The position numbers were made by a program, and so were the translations under genes. A stretch of 64,000 bases of DNA from assembly GCF_014904815.1 (NCBI RefSeq), contig NZ_JACZFR010000026.1, positions 62,001 through 126,000 of the forward strand, read 5' to 3'. Below, in pieces: positions 1 through 8,744 of this stretch. The notes under the pieces were generated by a model, which saw only the letters and a list, made by a program, of their open reading frames with translations, was not told where the DNA came from and did not search any database. The stretch comes from Microbulbifer taiwanensis. Lineage in GTDB: Bacteria; Pseudomonadota; Gammaproteobacteria; Pseudomonadales; Cellvibrionaceae. Numbering within the stretch: the stretch's first letter is position 1; each line of letters opens with the position of its first letter.

Positions 1-665
1 GCGGTAATCGGTCGGCCGATTACCAGGTAATCCGCCCCCCACTCCAGCGCCTGGGCCGGCGTCACTATGCGCCGCTGATCGTCGGCGGCAGCGCCGGCGG
101 GGCGAATTCCCGGCGTGACCAGTGCAAATTCCGCACCGCACTGCCGACGCAGCGCCTGAGCCTCGCGCGCGGAGCAGACAACGCCGTCCAGGCCGCAGTC
201 TTTTGCCAGCGAAGCCAGGGTCAACACCTGTTCATCCAGCGCTCGCGTGACACCGACCGCCGCCAGCTCCTCCGGCGCCGTACTGGTCAGCACTGTCACG
301 CCAATCAGCAGCGGTTTATTGTCGCCGTAGGGCAGCAAGGCTTCCGCGGCCGCCTCCATCATGCGTGCACCGCCACTGGCGTGAACATTGACCATCCATA
401 CTCCCAGCTCCGCGGCCGCCTTGACCGCGGAGGCCACGGTATTGGGGATATCGTGGAACTTGAGATCAAGGAAGAGCTGGAAACCGCGCCCCACCAACTC
501 CTTTACAAGCTGCGGACCGGCAACGGTAAACAACTCCTTGCCCACCTTGACGCGACAGAGGGAGGGGTCCAGCTTTTCCGCCATTGCCAGGGCGGCCGCG
601 GCGTTGTCGTAATCCAGTGCGACGATCACCGGGGAAGAGACAGGGGAAGAAACCTGGGATTGCAA
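1..665 (-). CDS. pyrF: Orotidine 5'-phosphate decarboxylase, 5' part (runs off window start)
   Basis: Decarboxylates OMP to UMP, the last step of de novo pyrimidine synthesis, in the cytosol. Reading the minus strand gives the family signatures VIVALDYDN near the N-terminus, KVGKELFT, and the catalytic [10 protein letters not shown] motif (Asp-Lys-x-x-x-Asp), then VTPGIRP and VIGRPIT; the C-terminal end lies outside the window. The start is inferred to be TTG at 665: an in-frame TGA lies four codons upstream and AGAGG sits 5 nt before the TTG. An alternative GTG lies 12 codons further in. It is the last visible gene of the lapA-lapB-pyrF run, 63 nt after lapB. The gene is identified confidently from the motifs; the start codon is less certain. 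Confidence 0.93.
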   Translation of the reverse strand, partial: MQSQVSSPVSSPVIVALDYDNAAAALAMAEKLDPSLCRVKVGKELFTVAGPQLVKELVGRGFQLFLDLKFHDIPNTVASAVKAAAELGVWMVNVHASGGARMMEAAAEALLPYGDNKPLLIGVTVLTSTAPEELAAVGVTRALDEQVLTLASLAKDCGLDGVVCSAREAQALRRQCGAEFALVTPGIRPAGAAADDQRRIVTPAQALEWGADYLVIGRPIT

Positions 666-679
666 AAATACCTCTCAGT

Positions 680-700
680 GGTGCGCGCGGCGCACCCTAC
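680..700 (-). repeat. Half-copy of a GTAGGGTGCGC repeat
   Basis: In the lapB-pyrF spacer, the minus strand carries a 21-bp GC-rich word beginning GTAGGGTGCGCCG. The same 21 bp occurs without mismatch on the plus strand at 44974-44994, where it forms the left arm of a full palindrome. Here only one arm is present, just upstream of the pyrF ribosome binding site. Confidence 0.7.
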
Positions 701-728
701 ACATATGCCATTGAAAACTTTCTGTTAT

Positions 729-1919
729 TCACTCGCCTTCGACACCCTTGACGGAGCGCACCGAATCCCAGTGCTTGCAGCTGGGGCAGAGCCAGTGGAG
801 CTGATTGCCGGAGAAACCGCAATTACTGCAGCGGTAATGAGGCCGGCTGGCAATCAACTGGTCGATCAGGGTTTTCAGCAGCGACAGGTTTTCCCGCGCC
901 CTACCCTGGGTGCTGTCGATATGCAGGTCGAGGAAATGCCCCAGCCCGCGCAGCGACGGGCGCAGAGCCAGCTGCTTACCCATAAAGGCCGCCGCGGCCG
1001 CCTCACTCTGCTGGTGATGGATTCTCTCGGTCAGCGCGATCAGGACACTGTTGGAGGGATGCTCCCTGAGCAGGGACTCGAGATACCGATCCAGCCCCTT
1101 TTCATCGTCGATTGCCTCGTAGCAGGTAATCAGCAGCTCGAGAATCTCGGGGATATAGTCCGGATTCTGTTTCGGAATCCGCTGCAGCACCTTGATCGCC
1201 TCGCGCGGGCGACTGAGCAGATACTCCAGCCGCCCCCAAAGCAGATTGGCACGCACGGAATTGCGATCGTAGCCGAGCGCCGCGTCGATATGTTTGCGCG
1301 CGCTCAGGTAGTCCTTGCCATTGATGGCCTCCTCCGCCAGCTCGCAGCAGAAATGCGCCTGCACCGGCGCCCACTCGGGGGAGAGGCGCTTGAAGCGGCG
1401 GCCGTGCAGCAGGTTGACCGCGTGGATGGCCTTGGCCCACTCCCGCTCATCCCGGTAGACCTCTACCAGGTACTCGAGGCTGGTATTGCGCAGTTCCGAG
1501 GAGGTTTCCACCAACTCCTGCAGCAATCGCTCTGCCCTGTCCAACCAGCCAGCGGCGATATAGTCCCGCGCCAGTTCCAGCTGCGCCTTTTGCTGGCTGG
1601 CGCGCGTCAGGCTGGGGCGCGCCAGCAGATTCTGGTGTACACGGATAGCCTGGTCGTGCTCACCGCGCTTGCGCAGCAGGTTGCCCAGCGCCAGATGGGT
1701 ATCGAAGGTGGCGCTGCTGACTTCGAGCGCGTCGATAAACTTGTCGATGGCATCATCGTGGCGCTCGCTCAACAGATAATTGAGCCCCTGCGCATAGGAG
1801 CGCGCAAGGGCCTGCTGCTGTTGACTGCAGTCCACTTTCTTTTTGGTGCTTCTGCGCCCGAGCCACCAACCGATGGCGATGGCGGCGAGCAGAAAAAAGA
1901 AAAAGGTTAGATCGCCCAT
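729..1919 (-). CDS. lapB: LapB (YciM), LPS assembly regulator with TPR repeats and rubredoxin-like zinc domain
   Basis: LapB is an inner-membrane adaptor that controls LpxC turnover by FtsH and so balances LPS synthesis; this role is known for the E. coli family member. The 396-residue product has one N-terminal membrane segment (about residues 4-20, rich in Phe and Leu), a basic stretch GRRSTKKK, a long run of TPR helices, and a C-terminal rubredoxin-like metal site with two CxxC pairs (CSNC and CPSC, about residues 358-378). Length matches E. coli LapB (389 aa). It starts 7 nt after the lapA stop, so the two are probably co-translated, as in enterics and pseudomonads. Confidence 0.95.
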   Translation of the reverse strand: MGDLTFFFFLLAAIAIGWWLGRRSTKKKVDCSQQQQALARSYAQGLNYLLSERHDDAIDKFIDALEVSSATFDTHLALGNLLRKRGEHDQAIRVHQNLLARPSLTRASQQKAQLELARDYIAAGWLDRAERLLQELVETSSELRNTSLEYLVEVYRDEREWAKAIHAVNLLHGRRFKRLSPEWAPVQAHFCCELAEEAINGKDYLSARKHIDAALGYDRNSVRANLLWGRLEYLLSRPREAIKVLQRIPKQNPDYIPEILELLITCYEAIDDEKGLDRYLESLLREHPSNSVLIALTERIHHQQSEAAAAAFMGKQLALRPSLRGLGHFLDLHIDSTQGRARENLSLLKTLIDQLIASRPHYRCSNCGFSGNQLHWLCPSCKHWDSVRSVKGVEGE

Positions 1920-1926
1920 CTAGGTC

Positions 1927-2235
1927 TCAATCCGCGGACACTTGTCGACGTACAGTGTGGAGCTCCCTTTCCAGCCGTTGCAACTGCCGTTCCAGCCCGC
2001 GTGCGCGGCGGCGCTCGGCGTAGAAAGGCAGCAGGCTGACGATAAAACCCAGAACCAGGCCGAGCAGAAGGAAGCCGATCAACCAGAAGCCGACACTGCC
2101 GGGATAGAGGGTGTAGCCACCAAAGCTCGGGGCGATGGTATCCGGATTGTCGACCGCGAAGTAGACACCGACGGCAATACACAGGAGAGCCAGCAATCCG
2201 TAGAAGAGACGCATCAGCCAGCGAAGAAAAGACAA
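1927..2235 (-). CDS. lapA: LapA (DUF1049) inner-membrane protein
   Basis: Small membrane partner of LapB in LPS assembly (known for the family). The 102-residue product has two hydrophobic segments (about residues 8-27 and 40-62) and a basic, probably coiled-coil C-terminus with repeated Leu-Glu-Arg heptads (RARGLERQLQRLERELH), the usual LapA layout. The start is inferred to be TTG at 2235 because GGAGG stands 5 nt upstream; the longer reading from 2256 would place that ribosome site inside the gene. It lies between ihfB and lapB on the same strand, an order shared with Pseudomonas and E. coli relatives. Confidence 0.88.
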   Translation of the reverse strand: MSFLRWLMRLFYGLLALLCIAVGVYFAVDNPDTIAPSFGGYTLYPGSVGFWLIGFLLLGLVLGFIVSLLPFYAERRRARGLERQLQRLERELHTVRRQVSAD

Positions 2236-2286
2236 GGGAACCTCCGCGTTCCGCAAGGAATGATTAAATCAACAGCCACCGGCCGA

Positions 2287-2595
2287 TCATACTTCGGTCA
2301 TGGTCTCGTCGCGCATGCTCCGGTTGACTCTGTCGCGCAATTCCTTTCCCGGCTTGAAATGGGGCACGTATTTGCCCGAAAGCGCCACCGCATCTCCGGT
2401 CTTCGGGTTGCGGCCGGTGCGCGGCGCGCGGTAGTGCAGCGAAAAGCTGCCAAAGCCACGTATCTCGATGCGCTCCCCCTGGGACAGCACATCTGACATG
2501 GTATCCAACATCACCTTGACCGCCAGCTCCACATCTTTCACCGGCAGCTGATCCAACCTCAACGCTATCCTTTCGATCAGTTCGGACTTGGTCAT
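2287..2595 (-). CDS. ihfB: Integration host factor beta subunit
   Basis: Nucleoid protein that forms a heterodimer with IhfA and bends DNA by insertion into the minor groove. The 102-aa sequence begins [11 protein letters not shown] and carries the DNA-binding arm with [11 protein letters not shown] and [10 protein letters not shown]. The Arg/Asn-Pro-Lys-Thr-Gly tip with the intercalating proline is intact. It is slightly longer than E. coli IhfB (94 aa) because of a charged C-terminal tail. It follows rpsA on the same strand, the standard gammaproteobacterial order, with a strong hairpin between the two genes. Confidence 0.96.
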   Translation of the reverse strand: MTKSELIERIALRLDQLPVKDVELAVKVMLDTMSDVLSQGERIEIRGFGSFSLHYRAPRTGRNPKTGDAVALSGKYVPHFKPGKELRDRVNRSMRDETMTEV

Positions 2596-2656
2596 GCGCC
2601 CCGCAACCTTTTGTAAGTCATTGATTATTCTAGCTTAGGGCGGCAATCATCTAATA

Positions 2657-2690
2657 GAAAGCCGGACTGGGCAACCCCAGTCCGGCTTTC
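2657..2690 (-). terminator. Hairpin between rpsA and ihfB
   Basis: GAAAGCCGGACTGG pairs perfectly with CCAGTCCGGCTTTC (14-bp stem, 6-nt loop), 47 nt after the rpsA stop. On the transcribed (minus) strand the stem is followed by TATTAG rather than a long U-run. It therefore looks like a partial terminator or an mRNA-stabilising hairpin separating the highly expressed rpsA message from ihfB. Confidence 0.75.
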
Positions 2691-2737
2691 GCATTGCCCT
2701 AAACAATCAATCCAGGGCTTTCAACAACCAAGAGCTA

Positions 2738-4417
2738 TTACTCTTTGTTGTTCATCTGCGCCTTGATCAGGTCACCGATAGTCGCCGGCTGAACCTGTTC
2801 AGCCTGCTTCTTGCTGTGATCCTTGATGGCCTGCTTTTCGTCTTCCTGATCCTTGGCTTTGATGGACAGGCTGATCACGCGGTTCTTGCGATCCACGCTG
2901 GTGATCTTGGCCTCGACCTCTTCGCCCTCTTTCAGGACGTTGCGGGCATCTTCCACCTTGTCGCGACTGATTTCGGAAGCGCGCAGTACGCCTTCGACTT
3001 CGTCCGCCAGGATGATGACCGCCTGCTTGGCGTCAACTTCCTTGATGGTACCGGTTACGATGGTACCGCGGTCGTTGGTGGCCACGTAGTCAGTGAACGG
3101 ATCGGACTCCAGCTGCTTGATACCCAGGGAGATACGCTCGCGATCGGAGTCGATTCCCAGGATAACGGTCTCGATCTCGTCGCCCTTCTTGAACTTGCGC
3201 ACGGCTTCTTCGCCGGCTTCGTTCCAGGAGATGTCGGACAGGTGCACCAGGCCGTCGATGCTGCCGTCCAGACCGATAAAGATACCGAAGTCGGTGATGG
3301 ACTTGATCTTGCCGGAGATCTTGTCGCCCTTGGCGAATTTACGCGCGAAGGCATCCCACGGATTTTCCTGGCACTGCTTGATACCCAGGGAGATACGACG
3401 ACGCTCTTCGTCGATATCCAGAATCATCACCTCTACCTCGTCGCCAACATTGACAACTTTGGACGGGTGGATGTTCTTGTTGGTCCAGTCCATTTCGGAT
3501 ACGTGAACCAGACCCTCGACGCCCTCTTCCAGCTCGGCAAAGCAGCCGTAGTCGGTCAGGTTGGTCACAGTCGCCTTCACGCGGCTGTTTTCCGGGTAGC
3601 GCTGCTTGATGGATACCCAGGGATCCTCGCCCAGCTGCTTCAGGCCCAGGGATACACGGCTGCGCTCGCGGTCAAACTTCAGGACCTTCACGTCGATCTC
3701 GTCACCAACATTGACGATCTCGCTCGGATGCTTGATGCGCTTCCAGGCCATGTCGGTGATGTGCAGCAGGCCGTCGATACCGCCCAGGTCCACGAAAGCA
3801 CCGTAGTCGGTCAGGTTCTTCACGATACCCTTGATGGTCATGCCTTCCTGCAGGCTGGCCAGCAGCTGCTCGCGCTCTTCGGAAGTCGCGGCTTCCATAA
3901 CGGCGCGGCGGGATACCACAACGTTGTTACGCTTGGCGTCCAGCTTGATGACCTTGAATTCGAGCTCTTTGCCTTCCAGGTGCGCGGTGTCGCGAACCGG
4001 GCGAACGTCTACCAGGGAGCCGGGCAGGAATGCGCGGATGTTGGCCACGTCGACAGTGAAGCCACCTTTAACCTTGCCGCTGATAACGCCTTTAACCACT
4101 TCGTCAGCAGCGTGGGCCGCGTCGAGGATTTTCCAGGCTTCAGCGCGCTTGGCTTTTTCACGGGACAGACGGGTTTCACCGAAACCGTCCTCTACTGCTT
4201 CCAGGGCTACCTGTACTTCGTCGCCCACCTGCAGATCCACTTCACCCTTTTCGTTCAGGAATTGGGCAGCGGGGATAACGCCTTCAGACTTCAGGCCCGC
4301 GTGTACGGTTACCCAGTCTTTGTCCACGTCGATAACAACACCGGTCACGATGGAACCCGGGGCCATCTCTACGCTTTTCAGGCTCTCTTCAAAAAGATCA
4401 GCAAAGCTCTCGCTCAT
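2738..4417 (-). CDS. rpsA: 30S ribosomal protein S1
   Basis: Binds mRNA and delivers it to the 30S subunit. The 559-residue protein (E. coli 557) starts [14 protein letters not shown] and shows six consecutive S1/OB-fold repeats. These are visible from recurring motifs such as [34 protein letters not shown] and RISLGIKQ, at spacings of about 85-90 residues. It ends with a short Lys/Glu/Gln tail. It is flanked by cmk upstream and ihfB downstream, the classic gammaproteobacterial arrangement. Start at ATG 4417 with AGGTAATGTA just upstream. Confidence 0.98.
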   Translation of the reverse strand: MSESFADLFEESLKSVEMAPGSIVTGVVIDVDKDWVTVHAGLKSEGVIPAAQFLNEKGEVDLQVGDEVQVALEAVEDGFGETRLSREKAKRAEAWKILDAAHAADEVVKGVISGKVKGGFTVDVANIRAFLPGSLVDVRPVRDTAHLEGKELEFKVIKLDAKRNNVVVSRRAVMEAATSEEREQLLASLQEGMTIKGIVKNLTDYGAFVDLGGIDGLLHITDMAWKRIKHPSEIVNVGDEIDVKVLKFDRERSRVSLGLKQLGEDPWVSIKQRYPENSRVKATVTNLTDYGCFAELEEGVEGLVHVSEMDWTNKNIHPSKVVNVGDEVEVMILDIDEERRRISLGIKQCQENPWDAFARKFAKGDKISGKIKSITDFGIFIGLDGSIDGLVHLSDISWNEAGEEAVRKFKKGDEIETVILGIDSDRERISLGIKQLESDPFTDYVATNDRGTIVTGTIKEVDAKQAVIILADEVEGVLRASEISRDKVEDARNVLKEGEEVEAKITSVDRKNRVISLSIKAKDQEDEKQAIKDHSKKQAEQVQPATIGDLIKAQMNNKE

Positions 4418-4515
4418 TACATTACCTATATAAATGGACCCAGCCGCTGGTGACTATAGAGTTTAGTCAACCGCCAGCCGCGGCCCCACCGCGCTGCCAG
4501 CACGCGGGTCGGATT

Positions 4516-4559
4516 ACAACAGCGGCCGGGCGATTCTGGCTGATCCCGGCCGCTGTTGT
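4516..4559 (-). other. 15-bp perfect stem in the cmk-rpsA spacer
   Basis: ACAACAGCGGCCGGG (4516-4530) pairs without mismatch with CCCGGCCGCTGTTGT (4545-4559) around a 14-nt loop. It lies between the cmk stop and the rpsA start, about 100 nt upstream of rpsA, and has no U-run after it on the transcribed strand. It could be a terminator for cmk, an RNase processing site that uncouples cmk from rpsA, or part of the rpsA leader used for S1 autoregulation. Only the pairing is seen; the role is inferred. Confidence 0.6.
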
Positions 4560-4590
4560 TTGAAACTGATTGTAGGTCTGCCTGCGCTCT

Positions 4591-5289
4591 TCAGCCGCCC
4601 CGGACACGGATCCGGTCGCGCACCAGTTGCAGTACAGTCTGCAGGACGCCGTCGATATCCACCCCGGTACTGTCCAGCTCTACCGCATCTTCAGCGGGCG
4701 CCAGGGGGGAGGCTGCGCGGTTCATATCACGCGCATCGCGGGCGCGGATGTCCTCCAGCAGGTCGCGGAGGCTAACAGAAACCCCCTTCTCCCGCAACTG
4801 CTCAAAGCGCCGCCGGGCGCGCTCCTCGGCACTGGCGGTCAGGAAGACCTTGACCGGCGCGTCGGGAAACACAGTAGTACCCATATCACGACCGTCGGCC
4901 ACCAGGCCCGGTACCCGGCGGAAATCCCGTTGGCGCTGCAGCAGCGCCGCGCGCACACCGGGCATGGCAGCCACTTTTGACGCAGCCATGCTGACTCGCT
5001 CCATACGGATATCGCGGGAAACATCCCTATCCTCCAGCAGCGCGGCGACCTCGCCATCGCGCAACTCGAAGCGGATATCCAGGTTGGCAGCGATTTCGGT
5101 CAGGGTCGCCTCGTCGCTCAGGTCGGCGTCACGGTTCAACGCCGCCAGGGCCGTCAGTCGGTAGAGGGCACCGGAATCCAGCAGGGAGTATTTGAGCCTT
5201 TCGGCCAGCAGCTTGGCGATGGTGCCCTTGCCGGAGCCGCTGGGGCCGTCGATGGTGATAACGGGTACTTGGCTCTGTTTATCAGTCAT
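4591..5289 (-). CDS. cmk: Cytidylate kinase
   Basis: Phosphorylates CMP and dCMP to the diphosphates. The 232-aa protein has the P-loop GPSGSGKGT (about residues 14-22) near the N-terminus, LDSGALYR, and [13 protein letters not shown], the CMP-binding motif with its conserved Arg-Asp, followed by [13 protein letters not shown]. These are diagnostic for bacterial Cmk. It lies upstream of rpsA as in most gammaproteobacteria and downstream of the tyrA-aroA fusion, consistent with the serC-to-rpsA supraoperon known from Pseudomonas. Confidence 0.97.
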   Translation of the reverse strand: MTDKQSQVPVITIDGPSGSGKGTIAKLLAERLKYSLLDSGALYRLTALAALNRDADLSDEATLTEIAANLDIRFELRDGEVAALLEDRDVSRDIRMERVSMAASKVAAMPGVRAALLQRQRDFRRVPGLVADGRDMGTTVFPDAPVKVFLTASAEERARRRFEQLREKGVSVSLRDLLEDIRARDARDMNRAASPLAPAEDAVELDSTGVDIDGVLQTVLQLVRDRIRVRGG

Positions 5290-5324
5290 ATTGTTGGTAT
5301 CAAACTCTGTTCCGCCACAATCAG

Positions 5325-5350
5325 TCCCCTCTCACCTTGGGGAGAGGGGA
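5325..5350. repeat. 9-bp hairpin in the aroA-cmk spacer
   Basis: TCCCCTCTC and GAGAGGGGA form a 9-bp stem around an 8-nt loop in the 74-nt space between the tyrA-aroA stop and cmk start. No U-run follows, so read-through into cmk is likely. It resembles a small intergenic repeat of a type common in pseudomonads. Confidence 0.5.
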
Positions 5351-5363
5351 GCTGGTGCTTCGT

Positions 5364-7610
5364 TCACGCAACCTGCAACTTCAGACCGGCGCGCGTGGCC
5401 AACTCGGCAAAATTCGGGAAGGATGTCGCCACATTGGCACAGTGCTGGATGCGGATTGTATCGCGCGCCCTGAGAGATGCCACAGCGAAGGCCATGGCGA
5501 TGCGGTGATCGCCCAGGCTGTCGACGGTGCCGCCACCAAAGGCAACGCCTTCTCCGGCCCCCTGAATCACAATGCCGTCCTGCGTCGGCTCTGCGTCAAC
5601 GCCCAGGATGCGCAGGCCGTCGGCCATGGCCTGGATACGATCGCTCTCCTTGACCCGCAGTTCCTCGGCGCCGGTCAGCACCGTCTCGCCGTCGGCGCAG
5701 GCGGCGGCGACAAACAGGGCCGGAAATTCATCGATGGCCAGCGGCACCTGGTCCTCGGGGATTCGGACACCCCTCAGCGGCGCTTGGCGCACGCGGATAT
5801 CCGCCACCGGCTCACCACCGACGGAGCGCCGGTTCTGCAGCTCAATATCGGCCCCCATCAGGCGCAGTATATTGATCACGCCGTCGCGGGTCGGGTTGAT
5901 ACCCACATGTTCGAGCAGCACATCGGAGCCGGGGGCTATGGCGGCGGCGACCATGAAGAAGGTTGCGGAGGAGATATCTGCCGGCACATCGATCTTGCCC
6001 GCAGACATTTTGCCACCACCGCGCAGGGTCGCACAGGCGCCATCGCGCCGTACTTCGTAGCCAAAACCCTGGAGCATGCGTTCCGTGTGGTCGCGGGTCG
6101 GTGCCGGCTCTGTGGTACTGGTCTCGCCATCGGCATAGAGGCCGGCCAACAGCACACAGGATTTCACCTGGGCACTGGCCATCGGCAGCCGGTAATCGAT
6201 CCCGCGCAGCTTGCGACCACCCCTGATCAGCAGCGGCGGACGCCCCTCGGGCCCCGTCTCTATTTCCGCGCCCATTTCCCGCAGCGGGTCGGCCACCCGG
6301 TTCATCGGGCGCTTGGACAGGGAATCATCCCCGGTCAGGGTCACGTCGAATGCCTGACCGGCGAGCAGGCCAGCGAACAGGCGCATGGCCGTTCCCGAGT
6401 TGCCCAGGTACAGCGGCCCCGGCGGCGCCTGCAGCCCGTGCAGGCCGACACCGTGAATCACCACGCGACCGTCCACCGGCCCCTCGATCACCACGCCCAT
6501 ATCGCGAAATGCCTGCAGGGTAGCCAGGGCATCCTCTCCTTCCAGAAAACCCTCGACCTCGGTGACACCCTCGGCCAGCGAGCCCAGCATGATGGAGCGG
6601 TGGGACATGGATTTGTCGCCGGGTACCCGCAGCCTGCCACTGACAGCCCCGCCCGGTTGCGCGATAAAAGTAACTTCCTGTGCTTGCATAGGCTCTGTAT
6701 ACGCTTTCTTGGTCAACATTTTTGTAAAGTGATCCCGCGCCGCCTTGGCCCGGGTAAAGACGCCCATCAATTGATCACTGTCGCCGACGGCAATAGCGCT
6801 GCGCAGCGATGCAAGATTGGCGCTGTAGAGATCGATCGCCTTGAGGATGGCGTCGCGGTTCGCCAGCATGATGTCCCGCCACATCACCGGGTCGCTGGAG
6901 GCGATGCGGGTGAAGTCGCGGAAGCCGCCGGCAGCGTAGCGGAAGATATTCTCGTTCTCGGCGTCGTGGGCCAGGGTATCCACCAGGCCGAAGGCAATCA
7001 CGTGCGGCAGATGACTGGTGGCCGCCAGCACCTCGTCGTGCTCCTCTACCGGCATATTCAGCACTTCCGCGCCGGTCGCCTGCCACATTAGCACCGTCTG
7101 ACGCAGGTGGTCCGGATCGGTATTTGCCAGTGGTGTCAGGATAATACGGTGGGCGATGTAGAGATCGTCCCGCGCCGCGGTGACACCACTCTTTTCCGAG
7201 CCGGCAATCGGGTGGCCAGGCACCAGGAAGTCCGGTACCTGCCCCCAGATCTTTTCCGCTGCAGCAATCACACTACCCTTGACGCTGGCGCCGTCGGTGA
7301 CAGTCACACCGGCCGGCAGCTTATCCCTGAGTTCGGCAAACACCTGTTCCACCGCCAGGGTCGGCACGGCGATAAAGACCACATCGCCCGGCTCCAACTG
7401 CGGCAGCACTTCGCGCAACCCGGTCACCGCTCGATCGACAATACCCAACCCCACAGCCTGCTCGCAGGTGCGCTGGCGCCGCGCGACACCGATCACTTCG
7501 CGGCAGGCACCGGCGGCCTTCAGGGCCAGGGCCAGACTGCCACCGATCAGGCCTATGCCGACAACCACCAATCGGCCGATTTGCGGCCGCCCCCCCGCCG
7601 CTTCGAGCAT
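5364..7610 (-). CDS. tyrA-aroA: Bifunctional prephenate dehydrogenase / 5-enolpyruvylshikimate-3-phosphate synthase
   Basis: A fusion of two aromatic amino acid enzymes. Residues about 10-300 form the TyrA NAD-binding domain (VVVGIGLIGGSLALALK) with the catalytic region HPIAGSEKSG. Residues about 315-748 form AroA, with the PEP/S3P site GDKSMSHRSIMLG, NSGTAMRLFAG, SAQVKSCVLLAGL and the C-terminal DHRIAMAFAVA. The fusion is known in Pseudomonas and relatives and channels the pathway on both sides of chorismate. The start ATG overlaps the pheA stop by one base (TGATG), so translation is coupled. All active-site motifs look intact in both halves. Confidence 0.96.
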   Translation of the reverse strand: MLEAAGGRPQIGRLVVVGIGLIGGSLALALKAAGACREVIGVARRQRTCEQAVGLGIVDRAVTGLREVLPQLEPGDVVFIAVPTLAVEQVFAELRDKLPAGVTVTDGASVKGSVIAAAEKIWGQVPDFLVPGHPIAGSEKSGVTAARDDLYIAHRIILTPLANTDPDHLRQTVLMWQATGAEVLNMPVEEHDEVLAATSHLPHVIAFGLVDTLAHDAENENIFRYAAGGFRDFTRIASSDPVMWRDIMLANRDAILKAIDLYSANLASLRSAIAVGDSDQLMGVFTRAKAARDHFTKMLTKKAYTEPMQAQEVTFIAQPGGAVSGRLRVPGDKSMSHRSIMLGSLAEGVTEVEGFLEGEDALATLQAFRDMGVVIEGPVDGRVVIHGVGLHGLQAPPGPLYLGNSGTAMRLFAGLLAGQAFDVTLTGDDSLSKRPMNRVADPLREMGAEIETGPEGRPPLLIRGGRKLRGIDYRLPMASAQVKSCVLLAGLYADGETSTTEPAPTRDHTERMLQGFGYEVRRDGACATLRGGGKMSAGKIDVPADISSATFFMVAAAIAPGSDVLLEHVGINPTRDGVINILRLMGADIELQNRRSVGGEPVADIRVRQAPLRGVRIPEDQVPLAIDEFPALFVAAACADGETVLTGAEELRVKESDRIQAMADGLRILGVDAEPTQDGIVIQGAGEGVAFGGGTVDSLGDHRIAMAFAVASLRARDTIRIQHCANVATSFPNFAELATRAGLKLQVA

Positions 7611-8713
7611 CAGAGGACCCCGCGCGGGTAGGAGCCGAGCACCTTCATATCGGAGGCGCAGGCACCCACTTCCTTCAGCGCCGCGGCGACATCCGGCGTA
7701 TCGCGATGGCCCTTGAAGTCGATAAAGAACACATAGGTCCAGTTGCCGGACTGGGATGGACGCGTCTCCACCCGGGTCAGGTCAACATTATGGCGGCGGA
7801 AGGGCTCCAGCAGATCGTGCAGGGCGCCGGGCTCATTGCGCATGGATACCATCAATGAGGTCTTGTCGTCGCTGCTGGCCGGCACTGCCTGGGTACCGAC
7901 AATCAGGAAACGAGTGGAGTTGTCCGGGCGATCCTCGATCTTCTCCGCCAGCATTTTGAGGCCGTACAGATCCGCGGCCATATCACCGGCGATTGCCGCC
8001 GCGTTCCACTCTCCCTTTACTCTTTTCGCCGCTTCGGCGTTGCTGGCCACCGCCACCCGCTCCACGTTCGGGTAGTGGGAATCCAGCCACTTGCGGCACT
8101 GGGCCAGACTCTGGGCGTGGGAGTAGATGCGCGTGATCGCATCCGGGCGGGTGATATCGGAAATCATCAGGTGGTGATGGATGCGCAGCTCCACCTCACC
8201 GCAAATCTTCAGGTTGGAGGTCATAAAATTGTCGAGAGTGTGGTTGATCACCCCCTCGGTGGAATTCTCCACCGGCACCACACCGTAGTTGGCCGCACCT
8301 GCCTCGACCTCGCGGAACACCTCGTCGATCACTGCCAGCGGGCGACTCTGGGCCGAATGCCCAAAATGCTTCAGTGCTGCCTGCTGGGTGAAGGTCCCCT
8401 CAGGCCCCAGATAGGCGACTTTTACCGGCTCTTCCAGCGCCAGGCAGGCGGACATTATCTCGCGAAACAGTCGCGCCATCTCCTCGTCGGTCAGCGGCCC
8501 CTGGTTGCGCTCCATGGCCTTGCGCAGCACCTGCGCCTCACGCTCGGGCCGATAATAGAGGGCATCCTCGCCGGTGGCCTTTTTCACTTCCGCCACTTTC
8601 AGCGCACACTCGGCGCGCTCGCTGATCAGGCGGGCAATATTACCGTCTATCTCGTCGATACGGTCTCGCAGCTCCAGCAGATGCTGGTCGCTGCTCACAA
8701 TTTCTTCAGTCAT
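7610..8713 (-). CDS. pheA: P-protein: chorismate mutase / prephenate dehydratase
   Basis: Converts chorismate to prephenate and then phenylpyruvate for phenylalanine synthesis. The 367-aa protein has an N-terminal AroQ chorismate mutase (about residues 8-95; RDRIDEIDGNIARLISERAE). The dehydratase domain (VAYLGPEGTFTQQAA to VENSTEGVINHTLD and NSTRFLIVG) spans about 97-275. A C-terminal ACT domain with MSMRNEPGALHDLLEPF and ETRPSQSGNWTYVFFID (about 285-360) is the phenylalanine feedback site. It overlaps the next gene by one base and follows serC by 31 nt, forming one operon. Confidence 0.97.
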   Translation of the reverse strand: MTEEIVSSDQHLLELRDRIDEIDGNIARLISERAECALKVAEVKKATGEDALYYRPEREAQVLRKAMERNQGPLTDEEMARLFREIMSACLALEEPVKVAYLGPEGTFTQQAALKHFGHSAQSRPLAVIDEVFREVEAGAANYGVVPVENSTEGVINHTLDNFMTSNLKICGEVELRIHHHLMISDITRPDAITRIYSHAQSLAQCRKWLDSHYPNVERVAVASNAEAAKRVKGEWNAAAIAGDMAADLYGLKMLAEKIEDRPDNSTRFLIVGTQAVPASSDDKTSLMVSMRNEPGALHDLLEPFRRHNVDLTRVETRPSQSGNWTYVFFIDFKGHRDTPDVAAALKEVGACASDMKVLGSYPRGVL

Positions 8714-8744
8714 CCTTTTTGCCTACATTGCTCCATTGAGTAAA

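Noticed and set aside
381-1910. 509-aa plus-strand open frame
   Set aside because: Antisense shadow of pyrF and lapB; no ribosome site or family motif.
2816-4453. 545-aa plus-strand open frame
   Set aside because: Antisense of rpsA, whose strong codon bias opens the opposite frame.
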